Below, one piece after another: positions 1-7,683 of a DNA stretch of 42,420 bases (its first letter is position 1; each line of letters begins with the position of its first letter). The notes beneath the pieces are model-generated. The model saw only the letters and a list, made by a program, of their open reading frames with translations, was not told where the DNA came from and ran no database searches. The stretch is from Microcaldota archaeon (GTDB lineage Archaea; Micrarchaeota; Micrarchaeia; Micrarchaeales; Micrarchaeaceae): contig JAGWHI010000006.1 in assembly GCA_028866905.1 (NCBI GenBank), positions 1 to 42,420 of the forward strand, given 5' to 3'. Position numbers and translations under genes: made by a program.

Positions 1-466
1 CCACGAAGTACTCTTTGAAGGTGTTCGTCGTCTCGAGCTTCTTGGTGCGCCCTGTCTTCGTTGCCGATATGAAGTCCTTCTCCGTGAGCTCCCTTATGTA
101 ATCGTACGTGGAGCTGCCGAACGCCTTCACGACGGAGTTCTGCATTATCGGCTCGTTCTTGCTTATGTACGCGAGTATGCGGAGCGCGCCCTTCGATATG
201 TCCGGCTGGCCAGCGAAGTCCGATACCTTCGATGAGTAGGGCTCCCTGACCCCCATCATGTACTTCTCACCTGCCTTGAACACTATGATCGCGCTGTCCT
301 TGGCCGTGTACTCCTCGACAAGCTGGTCAAGTATCTTCCTCAGGTAGCCTGGCGATAGTATCCCGAGCGCCTTGCCCAGCTCGTCCACTGACATAGCCTT
401 GCCTGATGCGAAGAGCGCGGCCTCGACAAGCTTCCTGTGGTACGTCCTCTGGTCGTCGTCAGCCAT
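1..466 (-). CDS. scpB: Segregation and condensation protein B (ScpB), 3'-truncated by window edge
   Basis: I translated this from the minus strand: it starts at the ATG at 466 (MADDDQRTYHRKLVEAALFA) and is still open at base 1, giving 155 residues. The N-terminal part matches the ScpB winged-helix pattern (EAALFASGKAMSVDELGKAL), with a second winged helix later (SKNEPIMQNSVVKAFGSSTYDYIRELTEKDFI). ScpB forms a complex with ScpA and an SMC ATPase that compacts and segregates chromosomes. Its start overlaps the end of scpA by 8 bases, so the two are almost certainly co-translated. No SMC gene is visible. The C-terminus lies outside the window. Confidence 0.9.
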   Translation of the reverse strand, partial: MADDDQRTYHRKLVEAALFASGKAMSVDELGKALGILSPGYLRKILDQLVEEYTAKDSAIIVFKAGEKYMMGVREPYSSKVSDFAGQPDISKGALRILAYISKNEPIMQNSVVKAFGSSTYDYIRELTEKDFISATKTGRTKKLETTNTFKEYFV

Positions 467-1196
467 GCTCCATCACCTTTATGAATATCTCCCCGAAGAA
501 CTCCTCCTGCCAGATGCTTATGCGCCTCTTGTGGTTCAGGAAGAGCAGCGGCACGAACAGGTCGAGCATGACGTTGTCAGGGGAGTAGTGCCTTGAGGAT
601 ATGTGGGCGAAAGTGGTCAGCCCCTCCGTGTCGAGGTTGGACCTTATGTGGTCCATAGCCGACTCTATCTTCTCGTCTATCCCCTTCTCGTCGATAGTTA
701 TGTTGAGCGGCGGTAGCTCCCTCTGGTAGACCTCCTCGCGCCTCTTCTCTATCTTTATCGCCTCGTCGAGCGCGTGCATCAGCTCGTCAAGCGTTATCCT
801 GCGCCTGGGCTGCAGCCTCGCCCTTGGGGTGAGCGGATCCACGCTCGGCCTTATCCTCTCGACGTGGCCCGCGGACTCCTCCATCTGCTGCGCCTCGTCT
901 ATTATGTCGAAGACGCTGAACGCCTCGCTCTTGAACCTGAGCATTATCGAAGCGGCAAGGATTATGTTTGCGGGCACCCGGAGGTCGAGCACGCGCATGC
1001 GCTTTATGACCTTTATGTACTCCTCGACAAGCCTGGATATGTCTATGTCCCAGGGGTCGATCCTGTGGTCGTCTATGAGCCTGCCGAGTATGTCGCGCCA
1101 CGTAGCGTTCTGCACGAGCTCCTCGAGCTTCAGCTCGTTGGCGTACCTGCTGAGCTCGTCTACGGTCTCGGTCTCCTCAATCGCACCTGCCGCCAT
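459..1196 (-). CDS. scpA: Segregation and condensation protein A (ScpA, kleisin)
   Basis: 245 residues, usual for archaeal/bacterial ScpA. ScpA is the kleisin that bridges the SMC heads and binds ScpB. The family pattern is clear: LIDDHRIDPWDIDISRLVEEYI (about residues 39-60) is the diagnostic N-terminal SMC-binding segment, followed by ILAASIMLRFKSEAF, and a C-terminal winged helix (about 165-240) ending in FLNHKRRISIWQEEFFGEIFI. It precedes scpB with an 8-base overlap. A near-palindromic TATA box at 1233-1242 lies 41 bp upstream and also faces the Doc gene on the other strand. Confidence 0.93.
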   Translation of the reverse strand: MAAGAIEETETVDELSRYANELKLEELVQNATWRDILGRLIDDHRIDPWDIDISRLVEEYIKVIKRMRVLDLRVPANIILAASIMLRFKSEAFSVFDIIDEAQQMEESAGHVERIRPSVDPLTPRARLQPRRRITLDELMHALDEAIKIEKRREEVYQRELPPLNITIDEKGIDEKIESAMDHIRSNLDTEGLTTFAHISSRHYSPDNVMLDLFVPLLFLNHKRRISIWQEEFFGEIFIKVMEHG

Positions 1197-1232
1197 CGGA
1201 ACACTGGTCGCTATTAGTTTGTCGAGGGAAAT

Positions 1233-1242
1233 CTATATAAGG
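1233..1242. promoter_or_regulatory. TATA box between divergent scpA and doc
   Basis: The sequence CTATATAAGG is centred 34 bp before the Doc start (1271, +) and about 41 bp before the scpA start (1196, -). The core is nearly symmetric, so one box could serve both directions. The purine-rich GGGAAA just 5' of it on the plus strand looks like a BRE and favours Doc transcription. Confidence 0.5.
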
Positions 1243-1270
1243 GTAGCGTTGCCAGAGAGAGTAGTTTGTA

Positions 1271-1639
1271 ATGACAATTTACCTAACAAAGGAGCAGATA
1301 ATAAGAATAAATAAGGAGGTAGGGGCAGACGGGACGTTAGTAAACGAAGGGAATCTTGAATTCATAGTGTCGAAAGTCCAGTCGCTTAAGGCGGACATTA
1401 ATCATAAAGCCGCTATCTATCTCTATGAAATAATAAACATGCATCCATTTCTAGATGGAAACAAACGGACAGGCTTTATAAGTGCAGTGCTATTTCTTGA
1501 ACTTAATGGACTGAAGTTAGCAATTAGGCCGTCTGAGAAGGATACTTTAGAAAGGTTTATATATGAAATCTCACAGAATAAATTAGGTATAGAAAAACTA
1601 ACGAAGTTTATAAAAAAAAGTGTTCAAAATGAAGGATAA
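1271..1639 (+). CDS. doc: Doc-type Fic domain protein (putative toxin)
   Basis: 122 residues, the size of a stand-alone Doc toxin. The Fic/Doc active-site motif HPFLDGNKRTG begins at H58 (consensus HPFxDGNKR); the Lys at the position where AMPylating Fic enzymes have Gly is typical of Doc kinases, which phosphorylate EF-Tu-type factors. The N-terminus (TIYLTKEQIIRINKEV) matches the usual Doc start. The gene is clearly more AT-rich than its neighbours (codons such as AAA, ATA, TTA, AAT), which suggests lateral acquisition. No Phd gene precedes it, which is unusual; instead a 38-codon ORF overlaps its 3' end. A TATA box 34 bp upstream fits a leaderless or nearly leaderless transcript. Confidence 0.88.
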   Translation: MTIYLTKEQIIRINKEVGADGTLVNEGNLEFIVSKVQSLKADINHKAAIYLYEIINMHPFLDGNKRTGFISAVLFLELNGLKLAIRPSEKDTLERFIYEISQNKLGIEKLTKFIKKSVQNEG

Positions 1640-1745
1640 CTTTGAATTAATACTACACCGAGAACTCGCCCGTTGGCGATGGCTAATCGATAGGCTAGCC
1701 GATGAGAAGCTTGCACAACGGTTAAGAGCTGAAGCCAAATCCTAA
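1629..1745 (+). CDS. 38-residue ORF overlapping doc 3' end (possible minimal antitoxin)
   Basis: The ATG at 1629 lies inside doc in another frame, overlapping it by 11 bases, and the frame runs to TAA at 1743-1745. The predicted peptide is a single amphipathic helix (core WLIDRLADEKLAQRLRAEAK). That core resembles the C-terminal toxin-neutralising helix of Phd/YefM antitoxins (L-x-D-x-x-LA-x-x pattern), but no DNA-binding N-terminal domain is present. Overlap with doc would couple translation. Seen: the ORF and its helix pattern. Inferred: any antitoxin role. It could also be a chance ORF. Confidence 0.4.
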   Translation: MKDNFELILHRELARWRWLIDRLADEKLAQRLRAEAKS

Positions 1746-1821
1746 TCCTCAGGTGCATTAAGCGGAATTGGTGTTCAAGCAAGCCATTTATATCTGGGAA
1801 TAACAAGTAAGTCCGGAGCAT

Positions 1822-2070
1822 ATGCCAAGCAACAGGACACTGGTCAATATCAGGAAGGGGGTCGGCATGGCCAACCTGGCGCTCGGGACTGCGGTTGTGG
1901 CGCTGGACGCGCTACTGCGCCAAGACATTTCGCACGTCCTGAGGGACCAGTCCCAGAGCCTGTACGTCACCTTTGCCATGGGCGGCGGTGGCGCAGCACT
2001 GGCGGTTTCCGGTGCGCTCCAGTACTTCGGGAAGTTTATGAGGAGGACGGGTTCCGAGAGCCAAAGCTAA
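1822..2070 (+). CDS. Small hypothetical membrane protein
   Basis: 82 residues. I do not recognise the family. Two hydrophobic stretches are visible, about residues 15-33 (GMANLALGTAVVALDALL) and 48-66 (YVTFAMGGGGAALAVSGALQ), joined by a polar loop, with basic residues at both termini; this suggests a two-pass hairpin with both ends in the cytoplasm. A TATA box (catttatatct, about 1785-1795) lies about 30 bp before the ATG, so the transcript is probably leaderless. GC-rich codon use matches the chromosome rather than the AT-rich doc module just upstream. An inverted repeat (2081-2104) follows the stop codon. Confidence 0.6.
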   Translation: MPSNRTLVNIRKGVGMANLALGTAVVALDALLRQDISHVLRDQSQSLYVTFAMGGGGAALAVSGALQYFGKFMRRTGSESQS

Positions 2071-2134
2071 ACCCTGAGTAAGGTAGATATAGTTTTCCCT
2101 ACCTAATACTATTGCTACTTATAACGGTGACCAG

Positions 2135-3133
2135 ATGGTTAGCAGGATGGGACTCGAAACAAGGATGTACATAACGCTCGCATTAGTGTTCGCGATAGGA
2201 TTCGCGATAATATACGCAATACTTACCTACTTGGGGGCAGGGTTCTTCCCGATCCTTATCTTTGTTGCACTATTCTTCCTTGCTCAGTGGTACATATCCC
2301 CAGACATAATGAAGATTGCTGCCAGGCTGCAGTACCTGAAGCCGAACGAGCATCCGGACCTACAGAGGATGGTCAAGGAGCTCGCGCAGCAGGCCGGCGT
2401 GCCTATGCCGAAGGTCGCAATATCCCCGTCGAAGGAGCCTAACGCCTACGTTTTCGGAAGGACAAGGAACAGCGCGACTCTTGTAGTGCACCAGGGGCTT
2501 CTCCCCATGCTCAACACCAACGAGCTGAGGGCGGTGCTCGCCCACGAGATAGGCCACCTCAGGCACAACGACGTAGCGGTCATGGCGATAGTGTCGTTCA
2601 TACCGATGCTTGCGTACATGATAGCGCAGAACCTGATGTTCTCCAGCATGTTCGGCGGCATGGGCGGCAACAGGAACAACGTCGGCTACCTTATACTGAT
2701 AGGATTCCTGGCATTCGTTGTGTACATGATAACGCAGCTGCTCATGCTCTCGCTGTCGCGGGCAAGGGAGTCGTTCGCAGACGAGTACTCGGCCGACGCC
2801 ACGAAGTCGCCGAGGGACCTTGCGTCATCGCTGGTGAAGATAACGCTGCAGAACGCAACCGCTCCGGTTTCATCGCAATCGCAGAGCCCGGAGTCGACAG
2901 TCGCGAGATCGTACTACATAGTTGACGTGTTCGGTTCGGCAAAGGACATAGAGGAGATAAACGAGCACAGGGCTCAGCTCCAGAACCTTCTGCCCAACCT
3001 CGACGTAAGCCAGCTGGTGAACGAGGCGAAGAGGAAAGGATCGTCTCCTGCTGGCGCGATGCTCGGGCTCTTCTCCACGCACCCGCCCACATACAGGAGG
3101 CTGCTCGACCTGGTGGAGCTAAGCAAGAAGTAG
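2135..3133 (+). CDS. htpX: Zinc metalloprotease HtpX
   Basis: 332 residues, slightly longer than typical HtpX. This M48 family membrane protease degrades misfolded or damaged membrane proteins. Two N-terminal transmembrane segments (about 12-32 and 34-50) precede the zinc motif HEIGH at 137-141 (AHEIGHLRHND), two more hydrophobic segments (about 150-165 and 180-205), and the third-ligand region SRARESFADEYSAD. The C-terminus carries the usual STHPPTYRRL. The ATG at 2135 sits near a weak TATA-like element (cttataac, about 2117). A Met at codon 5 is an alternative start. The gene converges on trm5 with one base between the stop codons. Confidence 0.93.
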   Translation: MVSRMGLETRMYITLALVFAIGFAIIYAILTYLGAGFFPILIFVALFFLAQWYISPDIMKIAARLQYLKPNEHPDLQRMVKELAQQAGVPMPKVAISPSKEPNAYVFGRTRNSATLVVHQGLLPMLNTNELRAVLAHEIGHLRHNDVAVMAIVSFIPMLAYMIAQNLMFSSMFGGMGGNRNNVGYLILIGFLAFVVYMITQLLMLSLSRARESFADEYSADATKSPRDLASSLVKITLQNATAPVSSQSQSPESTVARSYYIVDVFGSAKDIEEINEHRAQLQNLLPNLDVSQLVNEAKRKGSSPAGAMLGLFSTHPPTYRRLLDLVELSKK

Positions 3134-3134
3134 C

Positions 3135-4052
3135 CTATTTGCTGATCGAATAGTCGATTACCATCTCCTGCTCCCTTGCGGAGTAGGGCCTTGCCACCCT
3201 TGAGAAGATCTTCTTTACCCTGTAGCCGTTCTTTTCGGCGTGCGCACTTATCGCCCTCCAGATGGAGTCGCCGCCGTGCTCTATCATGCCGAGCGCGTAG
3301 ATGTGAACCGTGCATTTCCTCTTCGCTATCCTGAGAACGTCGTCAAGGAACTGCAGGCTGCTCATGGGCAGCGGCATGATTATCCGGTCTGCGCTGTTTT
3401 TAAGTGCCGGGTTCTTGGATGCCTTTGACACATCGCCATGGATGCATGTGACGTTAGGCACTTTGTTGAGTTTTATGTTATCCGCGAAGGCCTTGCATGC
3501 ATACTCGTTCAGCTCTATGCCTGTCACCCTTGCGTCTTTGTGCGCCTTGGCTATCTCGATCGCGAATGGCCCCACTCCCGCGAACATGACGACAACCGAT
3601 TCCTTTGGCCTGACCATCGCCATCAGCCTCGACCGCTCGAAAGACCACCGGGGAGAGAAGTATGTCTTCCTTATGTCGAACACGAACGTGCACCCGTTCT
3701 CCCTGTAGCTCGCTATGAAGCTCCTCTTGCCAGCCACGTACCTGTACTTCCTCGTCCTGAAGACGCCCTCGACCGGGCCGGCCTTTGCCACTACGGTATC
3801 TACGTTCTTGTTGTACTTCAGTATCACGCCGGCTATCTCCTTTGACCTCTTTTTCAGCCTGTCGGTGAAATCTATGATCGCTATGTTGCCCAGGAGGTCG
3901 AAGCCCTTCGAGAGCTCGCCCAGCTCCTCCTTTGTCAGGATGAGCCGCATCTCGTCCATGTAGCTCCTCTTCGCCGCCTGCTTCTCGCCGGGATTCCTGT
4001 GCCTGTCTAGCCAGTACCGGCGCGGCTTTTCCTTGTCCGCCATCGCAATCAT
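3135..4052 (-). CDS. trm5: tRNA (guanine37-N1)-methyltransferase Trm5 family
   Basis: 305 residues from the ATG at 4052; an ATG at 4043 (MADKEKPRRY) is also plausible. Trm5 transfers methyl from SAM to N1 of G37 in tRNA and prevents frameshifting. The RNA-binding D2 region (GNIAIIDF, then TYFSPRWSFERSRL) is followed by the Rossmann-type SAM domain: motif I VVVMFAGVGPFAIEIAK, the acidic loop TGIELNEYA, the VTCIHGDV segment and motif IV IIMPLPMSSLQFLDDVL. A full N-terminal D1 domain appears absent, so this is a short form. The related wyosine enzyme Tyw2 is the main alternative. TATA-like elements at 4055-4066 and 4072-4083 serve this gene and the divergent spt5. Confidence 0.85.
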   Translation of the reverse strand: MIAMADKEKPRRYWLDRHRNPGEKQAAKRSYMDEMRLILTKEELGELSKGFDLLGNIAIIDFTDRLKKRSKEIAGVILKYNKNVDTVVAKAGPVEGVFRTRKYRYVAGKRSFIASYRENGCTFVFDIRKTYFSPRWSFERSRLMAMVRPKESVVVMFAGVGPFAIEIAKAHKDARVTGIELNEYACKAFADNIKLNKVPNVTCIHGDVSKASKNPALKNSADRIIMPLPMSSLQFLDDVLRIAKRKCTVHIYALGMIEHGGDSIWRAISAHAEKNGYRVKKIFSRVARPYSAREQEMVIDYSISK

Positions 4053-4054
4053 AA

Positions 4055-4083
4055 CCTTTATATAAACGCGGATTTAATATACT
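4055..4083. promoter_or_regulatory. Divergent TATA elements between trm5 and spt5
   Basis: Two AT-rich boxes, cctttatataaa (4055-4066) and atttaatatact (4072-4083), lie in the short gap between divergent starts. The second is about 25 bp from the trm5 ATG at 4052 on the minus strand and about 43 bp from the spt5 GTG at 4121. Which box serves which gene cannot be decided by reading. Confidence 0.45.
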
Positions 4084-4120
4084 GGTGTAAAACCCACCCT
4101 TATTGTGGAGTGTGATTGAT

Positions 4121-4570
4121 GTGTATTTTGTCGTCAAAGTGACATCAGGCCAGGAGAGGATCGCCGCTACGATGCTGCAGAGCCGCGCCTCCAAGGTGAG
4201 CCTTCCCATCTACTCGATAATGGTTGTCGAGGGCATGCGCGGATACATAATAGTCGAGGCGGAGGACGAGGTCGCTGCGCGCGCGTTCGTGACAAAGGAG
4301 CGCAACATACGCGGCATACTCCCGAAGCCGCTGAGCAGCGAGGAGGTTAACAAGCTGCTCGAGGTGAAGACCTACGCCCAGGAGATAGAGAAGGGCGACA
4401 CCGTCGAGTTCAGCTCAGGGCCCTTCAAGGGCTACAAGGCGAAGGTGCTCAAGGTTGACGACAGCAAGGACGAGATAACGGTCGAGCTTATGGACGTGGT
4501 GGTGCCGATACCTATAACCACGAAGACCAGCACGGCTAAGGTGCTCCAGAAGGCGCCGAAGAACTCATGA
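4121..4570 (+). CDS. spt5: Transcription elongation factor Spt5 (archaeal NusG)
   Basis: I place the start at GTG 4121, giving 149 residues, because archaeal Spt5 proteins begin about nine residues before the conserved GQE and a GGAG at 4107-4110 lies 10 bases upstream; GTG 4112 and TTG 4103 are in-frame alternatives. Spt5 binds the RNA polymerase clamp with Spt4 and increases processivity. The NGN domain spans about residues 1-85 (YFVVKVTSGQERIAATML, MRGYIIVEAED, IRGILPKPLS), and a single KOW domain follows (GDTVEFSSGPFKGYKAKVLK). As in many archaea, the next gene is rpl11, 13 bases downstream. Confidence 0.92.
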   Translation: MYFVVKVTSGQERIAATMLQSRASKVSLPIYSIMVVEGMRGYIIVEAEDEVAARAFVTKERNIRGILPKPLSSEEVNKLLEVKTYAQEIEKGDTVEFSSGPFKGYKAKVLKVDDSKDEITVELMDVVVPIPITTKTSTAKVLQKAPKNS

Positions 4571-4583
4571 CGCTTGTGATACT

Positions 4584-5051
4584 ATGGCAGACGTAACCGT
4601 ATCAGGATTGATCGAGGGCGGCAAGGCCTCGGGAGGCCCGCCTTTCGGACCAGCGCTCGGGCCCCTGGGAGTCAACATAAACCAGATAATAGGCGAGATC
4701 AACGAGAAGACCAAGGCGTTCGCAGGCATAAAGGTGCCGGTAAAGGTGATAATCAACCCTGACACGAAGGAGTTCAAGGTCGAGATCGGAGCGCCGACAA
4801 CCAGCGCCATAATACTCAAGGAGCTCGGCATATCGTCGGGGGCGAAGACCAAGGACGAGACAGTCGGCAACCTCACCATCGACCAGGTCAGGAAGATCGC
4901 GCAGTCCAAGGAGGCCACGATCTACGGCAACAACCTTGCCGACCGTATGAAGCAGGTGCTGGGCACGTGCAAGAGCATGGGAGTCACGTGCGAAGGCCAG
5001 AGCCCGATGGAGATAATAAGGAAGATAGATTCCGGAGAGATTAAGGCATAG
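4584..5051 (+). CDS. rpl11: 50S ribosomal protein uL11
   Basis: 155 residues, standard archaeal length. uL11 forms the GTPase-associated stalk base on 23S rRNA and contacts the P0/P1 stalk. The N-terminal domain has the signature GGPPFGPALGPLGVNINQ (about 13-31) and FKVEIGAPTTSAIIL; the C-terminal rRNA-binding domain ends VLGTCKSMGVTCEGQSPMEI. It follows spt5 by 13 bases, a conserved archaeal pair. The usual rpl1-rpl10-rpl12 genes do not follow; a DNA glycosylase does instead. Confidence 0.97.
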   Translation: MADVTVSGLIEGGKASGGPPFGPALGPLGVNINQIIGEINEKTKAFAGIKVPVKVIINPDTKEFKVEIGAPTTSAIILKELGISSGAKTKDETVGNLTIDQVRKIAQSKEATIYGNNLADRMKQVLGTCKSMGVTCEGQSPMEIIRKIDSGEIKA

Positions 5052-5065
5052 CACTACGTGCTCGT

Positions 5066-5719
5066 ATGCGAACCAACCTCTACGACCTTTACGCAAGGCT
5101 AAGGGAGCGCTTCGGATACCTTGACTGGTGGCCTGGCGACACCGCGGACGAGATAGTGATAGGGGCTGTGCTGACGCAGCAGACAGCGTGGACCAACGTG
5201 GAGAAGGCGATAGCGAACCTGAAGAGGGAGAGGCTTCTCAGCATAGCCGCGATATCCAGGGCAAAAGTGCAGAGGCTGGAGCGGTGCGTGAGGCCGAGCG
5301 GATACTACAGGCAGAAGGCGAGGCGGCTGAAGGGGATATCCGCTAGGATAATGGACGAGTACGGCTCGCTGGATGGGCTCCTTTCGCTGCCAGGGACAGA
5401 GCTGAGGAAAACGCTCCTCGGCTTCCACGGGATCGGCAAGGAGACCGCGGACTCCATCGTGCTCTACGCAGCGAACAAGATGGCGTTCGTCGTAGACGCT
5501 TACACGATAAGGGCGATGTCGCGCATATACGGGATGGACAGCGGCACCAAGTACGACGACATGCAGAGGTACTTCACGGACAGGCTCAGGCCCAGCATAA
5601 GGCTCTACAAGGACATGCACGCGCAGTTCGTGGAGCTGGGGAAGAACTACTGCAGGACAAGACCGCTCTGCGCGGACTGCCCTGCGAACAGGATTTGCGC
5701 GTACAGCAGGAACATGTGA
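5066..5719 (+). CDS. Endonuclease III-related DNA glycosylase (HhH-GPD)
   Basis: 217 residues. Base-excision repair glycosylase of the HhH-GPD superfamily. Visible motifs are AVLTQQTAWTNVEKA (about residues 34-48), the helix-hairpin-helix GFHGIGKETADSI, the catalytic Asp in FVVDAYTIRAM, and a C-terminal iron-sulfur loop with four Cys (C-x5-C-x2-C-x5-C, ending PANRICAYS). The Lys used by bifunctional Nth (GxGxKTA) is Glu here (GIGKETA), so it is probably a monofunctional glycosylase like MagIII/COG2231 proteins rather than a true lyase. The substrate cannot be read from sequence. It starts 14 bases after rpl11 and ends 4 bases before the next gene. Confidence 0.88.
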   Translation: MRTNLYDLYARLRERFGYLDWWPGDTADEIVIGAVLTQQTAWTNVEKAIANLKRERLLSIAAISRAKVQRLERCVRPSGYYRQKARRLKGISARIMDEYGSLDGLLSLPGTELRKTLLGFHGIGKETADSIVLYAANKMAFVVDAYTIRAMSRIYGMDSGTKYDDMQRYFTDRLRPSIRLYKDMHAQFVELGKNYCRTRPLCADCPANRICAYSRNM

Positions 5720-5723
5720 TCGA

Positions 5724-6668
5724 ATGGCCGAGGACAGGGAGAGCATAGTAAGGAGGCTTGCGTTCAAGCTGATCAGCAAGAAGATCGCTGGCTCCACCGC
5801 CAACTCCATGCTGGAGAAGGTCAGGGAGCTCAACGCGCAGGGCCTCCACTCCACGATAACGTTCATAAACGAGGGCGTCGACGACACGACCAAGGCGAGG
5901 TACAACCTGAACGCCTACGCCCAGACCATAAGGCAGATATACAGGCTGCACCTCAACGCCGGGATATCCATAAGGCTGTCCCAGCTCGGCTACTCGCTGG
6001 GCGAGGACACGCTCAACAAGAGCATGGAGGGCATTTTCAGGAGCGCCCAGGGGACCAAGATACCCATATGGATAGAGACCGAGAGCTCCATAGGCACCGA
6101 GCGCCAGCTCCGCCTGTACAGGAGGTACAAGCCCCTGTACCAGAACCTCGGCATAGAGATACCCATACTTCAGGTGCACGACCTGGTGATGATACGCGAG
6201 CACATAAGGCCTAACGACATGGTCAAGCTGACGACCCACATATACAACGCGAACCCGGTCGTCGAGAGGCCGGCGAACGCCGCAGGGAGGAAGCCAAAGC
6301 AGAAGCGCGGCCAGAAGAACGGGTACGACGACCACAGGCACGACACCTTCCACCTGTACGTGTCGTACATAAGCGCGCTGCTCGTGAGCAAGGCGAAGGT
6401 CGTCATACAGGAATCCGATGACCGCGTGATATCGAGGATTGCGCGGTTCAACAGGGACTACAAAAGGCATTTAATATTTGAGATGCCATTAGGCTACAGC
6501 GAGCGGCGTCTCAAGCGCCTGGTGAAGCAGGGGATAACGCCGAACACGTATGTCCCGTACGGCAAGGATTGGGTTCCGTACGCGCTCAGCAGGCTCGAGC
6601 CCGGCAGGATAAGGGACATAGCGGTTTCAGTACTGGACGGCCAGCACAAGAATGATCTCAATGGCTAA
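5724..6668 (+). CDS. Proline dehydrogenase-like protein (degenerate PRODH)
   Basis: 314 residues, close to monofunctional bacterial PRODH. The pattern is recognisable in order: ISIRLSQLGYSLGED, IPIWIETESS, LRLYRRYKPLYQN, ILQVHDLVMIREHI, MVKLTTHIYN, and the C-terminal FEMPLGYSERRLKRLV and TYVPYGKDWVPYALSRL. PRODH is an FAD-dependent TIM-barrel enzyme oxidising proline to pyrroline-5-carboxylate. Key family positions have drifted: the usual VRLVKGAY is VKLTTHIY, the ATH motif is VIQES, and the terminal Arg pair before Leu is SR. A basic insert (RKPKQKRGQKNG) interrupts the barrel. The enzyme may have changed substrate or lost activity. It overlaps the following epimerase gene. Confidence 0.7.
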   Translation: MAEDRESIVRRLAFKLISKKIAGSTANSMLEKVRELNAQGLHSTITFINEGVDDTTKARYNLNAYAQTIRQIYRLHLNAGISIRLSQLGYSLGEDTLNKSMEGIFRSAQGTKIPIWIETESSIGTERQLRLYRRYKPLYQNLGIEIPILQVHDLVMIREHIRPNDMVKLTTHIYNANPVVERPANAAGRKPKQKRGQKNGYDDHRHDTFHLYVSYISALLVSKAKVVIQESDDRVISRIARFNRDYKRHLIFEMPLGYSERRLKRLVKQGITPNTYVPYGKDWVPYALSRLEPGRIRDIAVSVLDGQHKNDLNG

Positions 6669-7683
6669 GAACAAATCTGTCTGCCTCGTCACCGGCGCGA
6701 CAAGCGGCATAGGCGCTCTTCTTGTCAGGAGGCTTATTGCCCAGGGCAACGAGGTGCGCATCATACTAAAGGAGGGCCTTTCGGTAGGCGACGAGATAAG
6801 GAAGCTGCCAGCCGGGGTCATACCATTCGTGGCGGACCTCAGGCTGCACATAAAGGGCCAGGACCGTGAGCTTGAGACCGCATGCAAGGGCGCGGACACG
6901 ATATTCCACATAGCCGGAGCGGTGTACAGCCACAAATTCACTTTCGACGAGCTCGTCAACATCAACGTCATAGGGACAGAGAACCTCCTGAAGGCGTTCA
7001 TAAACGCCAACGGGCGGGACGCGAAGACGCACCTGATATTCACAAGCAGCGTGTCGGTGTACGGCCACAGGGGGAGGAACGAGACCATAACAGAGGAGTC
7101 GAAGCCCAGGCCGGACAGCCCGTACGCCGAGAGCAAGCTGATGGCGGAGCACCTGGTGGAGTCGTTCCACGAGGCGCACCCGAACATATCGTACACCATA
7201 GTGCGCATGGGCACTCTGTACGGCAGGTACTACGAGAAGCCTTCCTTCTTCAAGGCTTTCAGGCTCATCAAGGAGCAGAAGATGATATTCGTCGGCTCGG
7301 AGAACAACCACCTGACGCTGCTGCACGAGGACGACGCGGTCGACGCGATGCTGCTGGCAGCGCAGGGCAAGGACGGCCTCAACAAGATATACAACGTGAC
7401 CGACGGCATAAACCACACCGAGAAGTCGCTTTTCGAGATAGTTGCGCACGAGCTCAAGGTGCCGTCGCCGAAGAGGCGCGTCAGCGTGCTGCTGGCGAAG
7501 CTGGGCGCCCGAACGCAGAACATCACCTCCGACGAGTTCGACTTCCTGGCGAGCGACAGGGTGATCAGCATAGACAGGATAAAATCGGACCTCGGCTTCT
7601 CGCCGAAGAGGCGCATAGAGACGGACGGGATTGAGATGTTAAACGACTTCAAAAAGGAATTCTATGAAACCGGGAAAAGTTGA
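6661..7683 (+). CDS. NAD(P)-dependent epimerase/dehydratase (extended SDR)
   Basis: 340 residues from ATG 6661 (MAKNKSVCLVTGATSG); an ATG at 6652 adds three codons. Extended short-chain dehydrogenase/reductase with a Rossmann N-domain: TGATSGIG nucleotide-binding loop (about 11-18), DTIFHIAGAV, NVIGTENLLKAF, the catalytic Ser in FTSSVSVYG and YAESK as the catalytic Tyr-x3-Lys, then GTLYGRYYEK in the substrate domain. Members act on nucleotide sugars, sterol-like or other hydroxylated substrates; the exact one is not readable. It overlaps the upstream gene by 8 bases and the downstream GGGP synthase by 20, so it is in an operon. Confidence 0.87.
   Translation: MAKNKSVCLVTGATSGIGALLVRRLIAQGNEVRIILKEGLSVGDEIRKLPAGVIPFVADLRLHIKGQDRELETACKGADTIFHIAGAVYSHKFTFDELVNINVIGTENLLKAFINANGRDAKTHLIFTSSVSVYGHRGRNETITEESKPRPDSPYAESKLMAEHLVESFHEAHPNISYTIVRMGTLYGRYYEKPSFFKAFRLIKEQKMIFVGSENNHLTLLHEDDAVDAMLLAAQGKDGLNKIYNVTDGINHTEKSLFEIVAHELKVPSPKRRVSVLLAKLGARTQNITSDEFDFLASDRVISIDRIKSDLGFSPKRRIETDGIEMLNDFKKEFYETGKS

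Noticed and set aside
2081-2104. Hairpin AGGTAG...CTACCT before htpX as a terminator or operator.
   Set aside because: The stem is only 6 bp with a 12-base loop and no clear T-run after it; it is too weak to call.
4602-5096. Long minus-strand open frame opposite rpl11.
   Set aside because: It is an antisense shadow of a high-GC, codon-biased ribosomal protein gene with no family resemblance.
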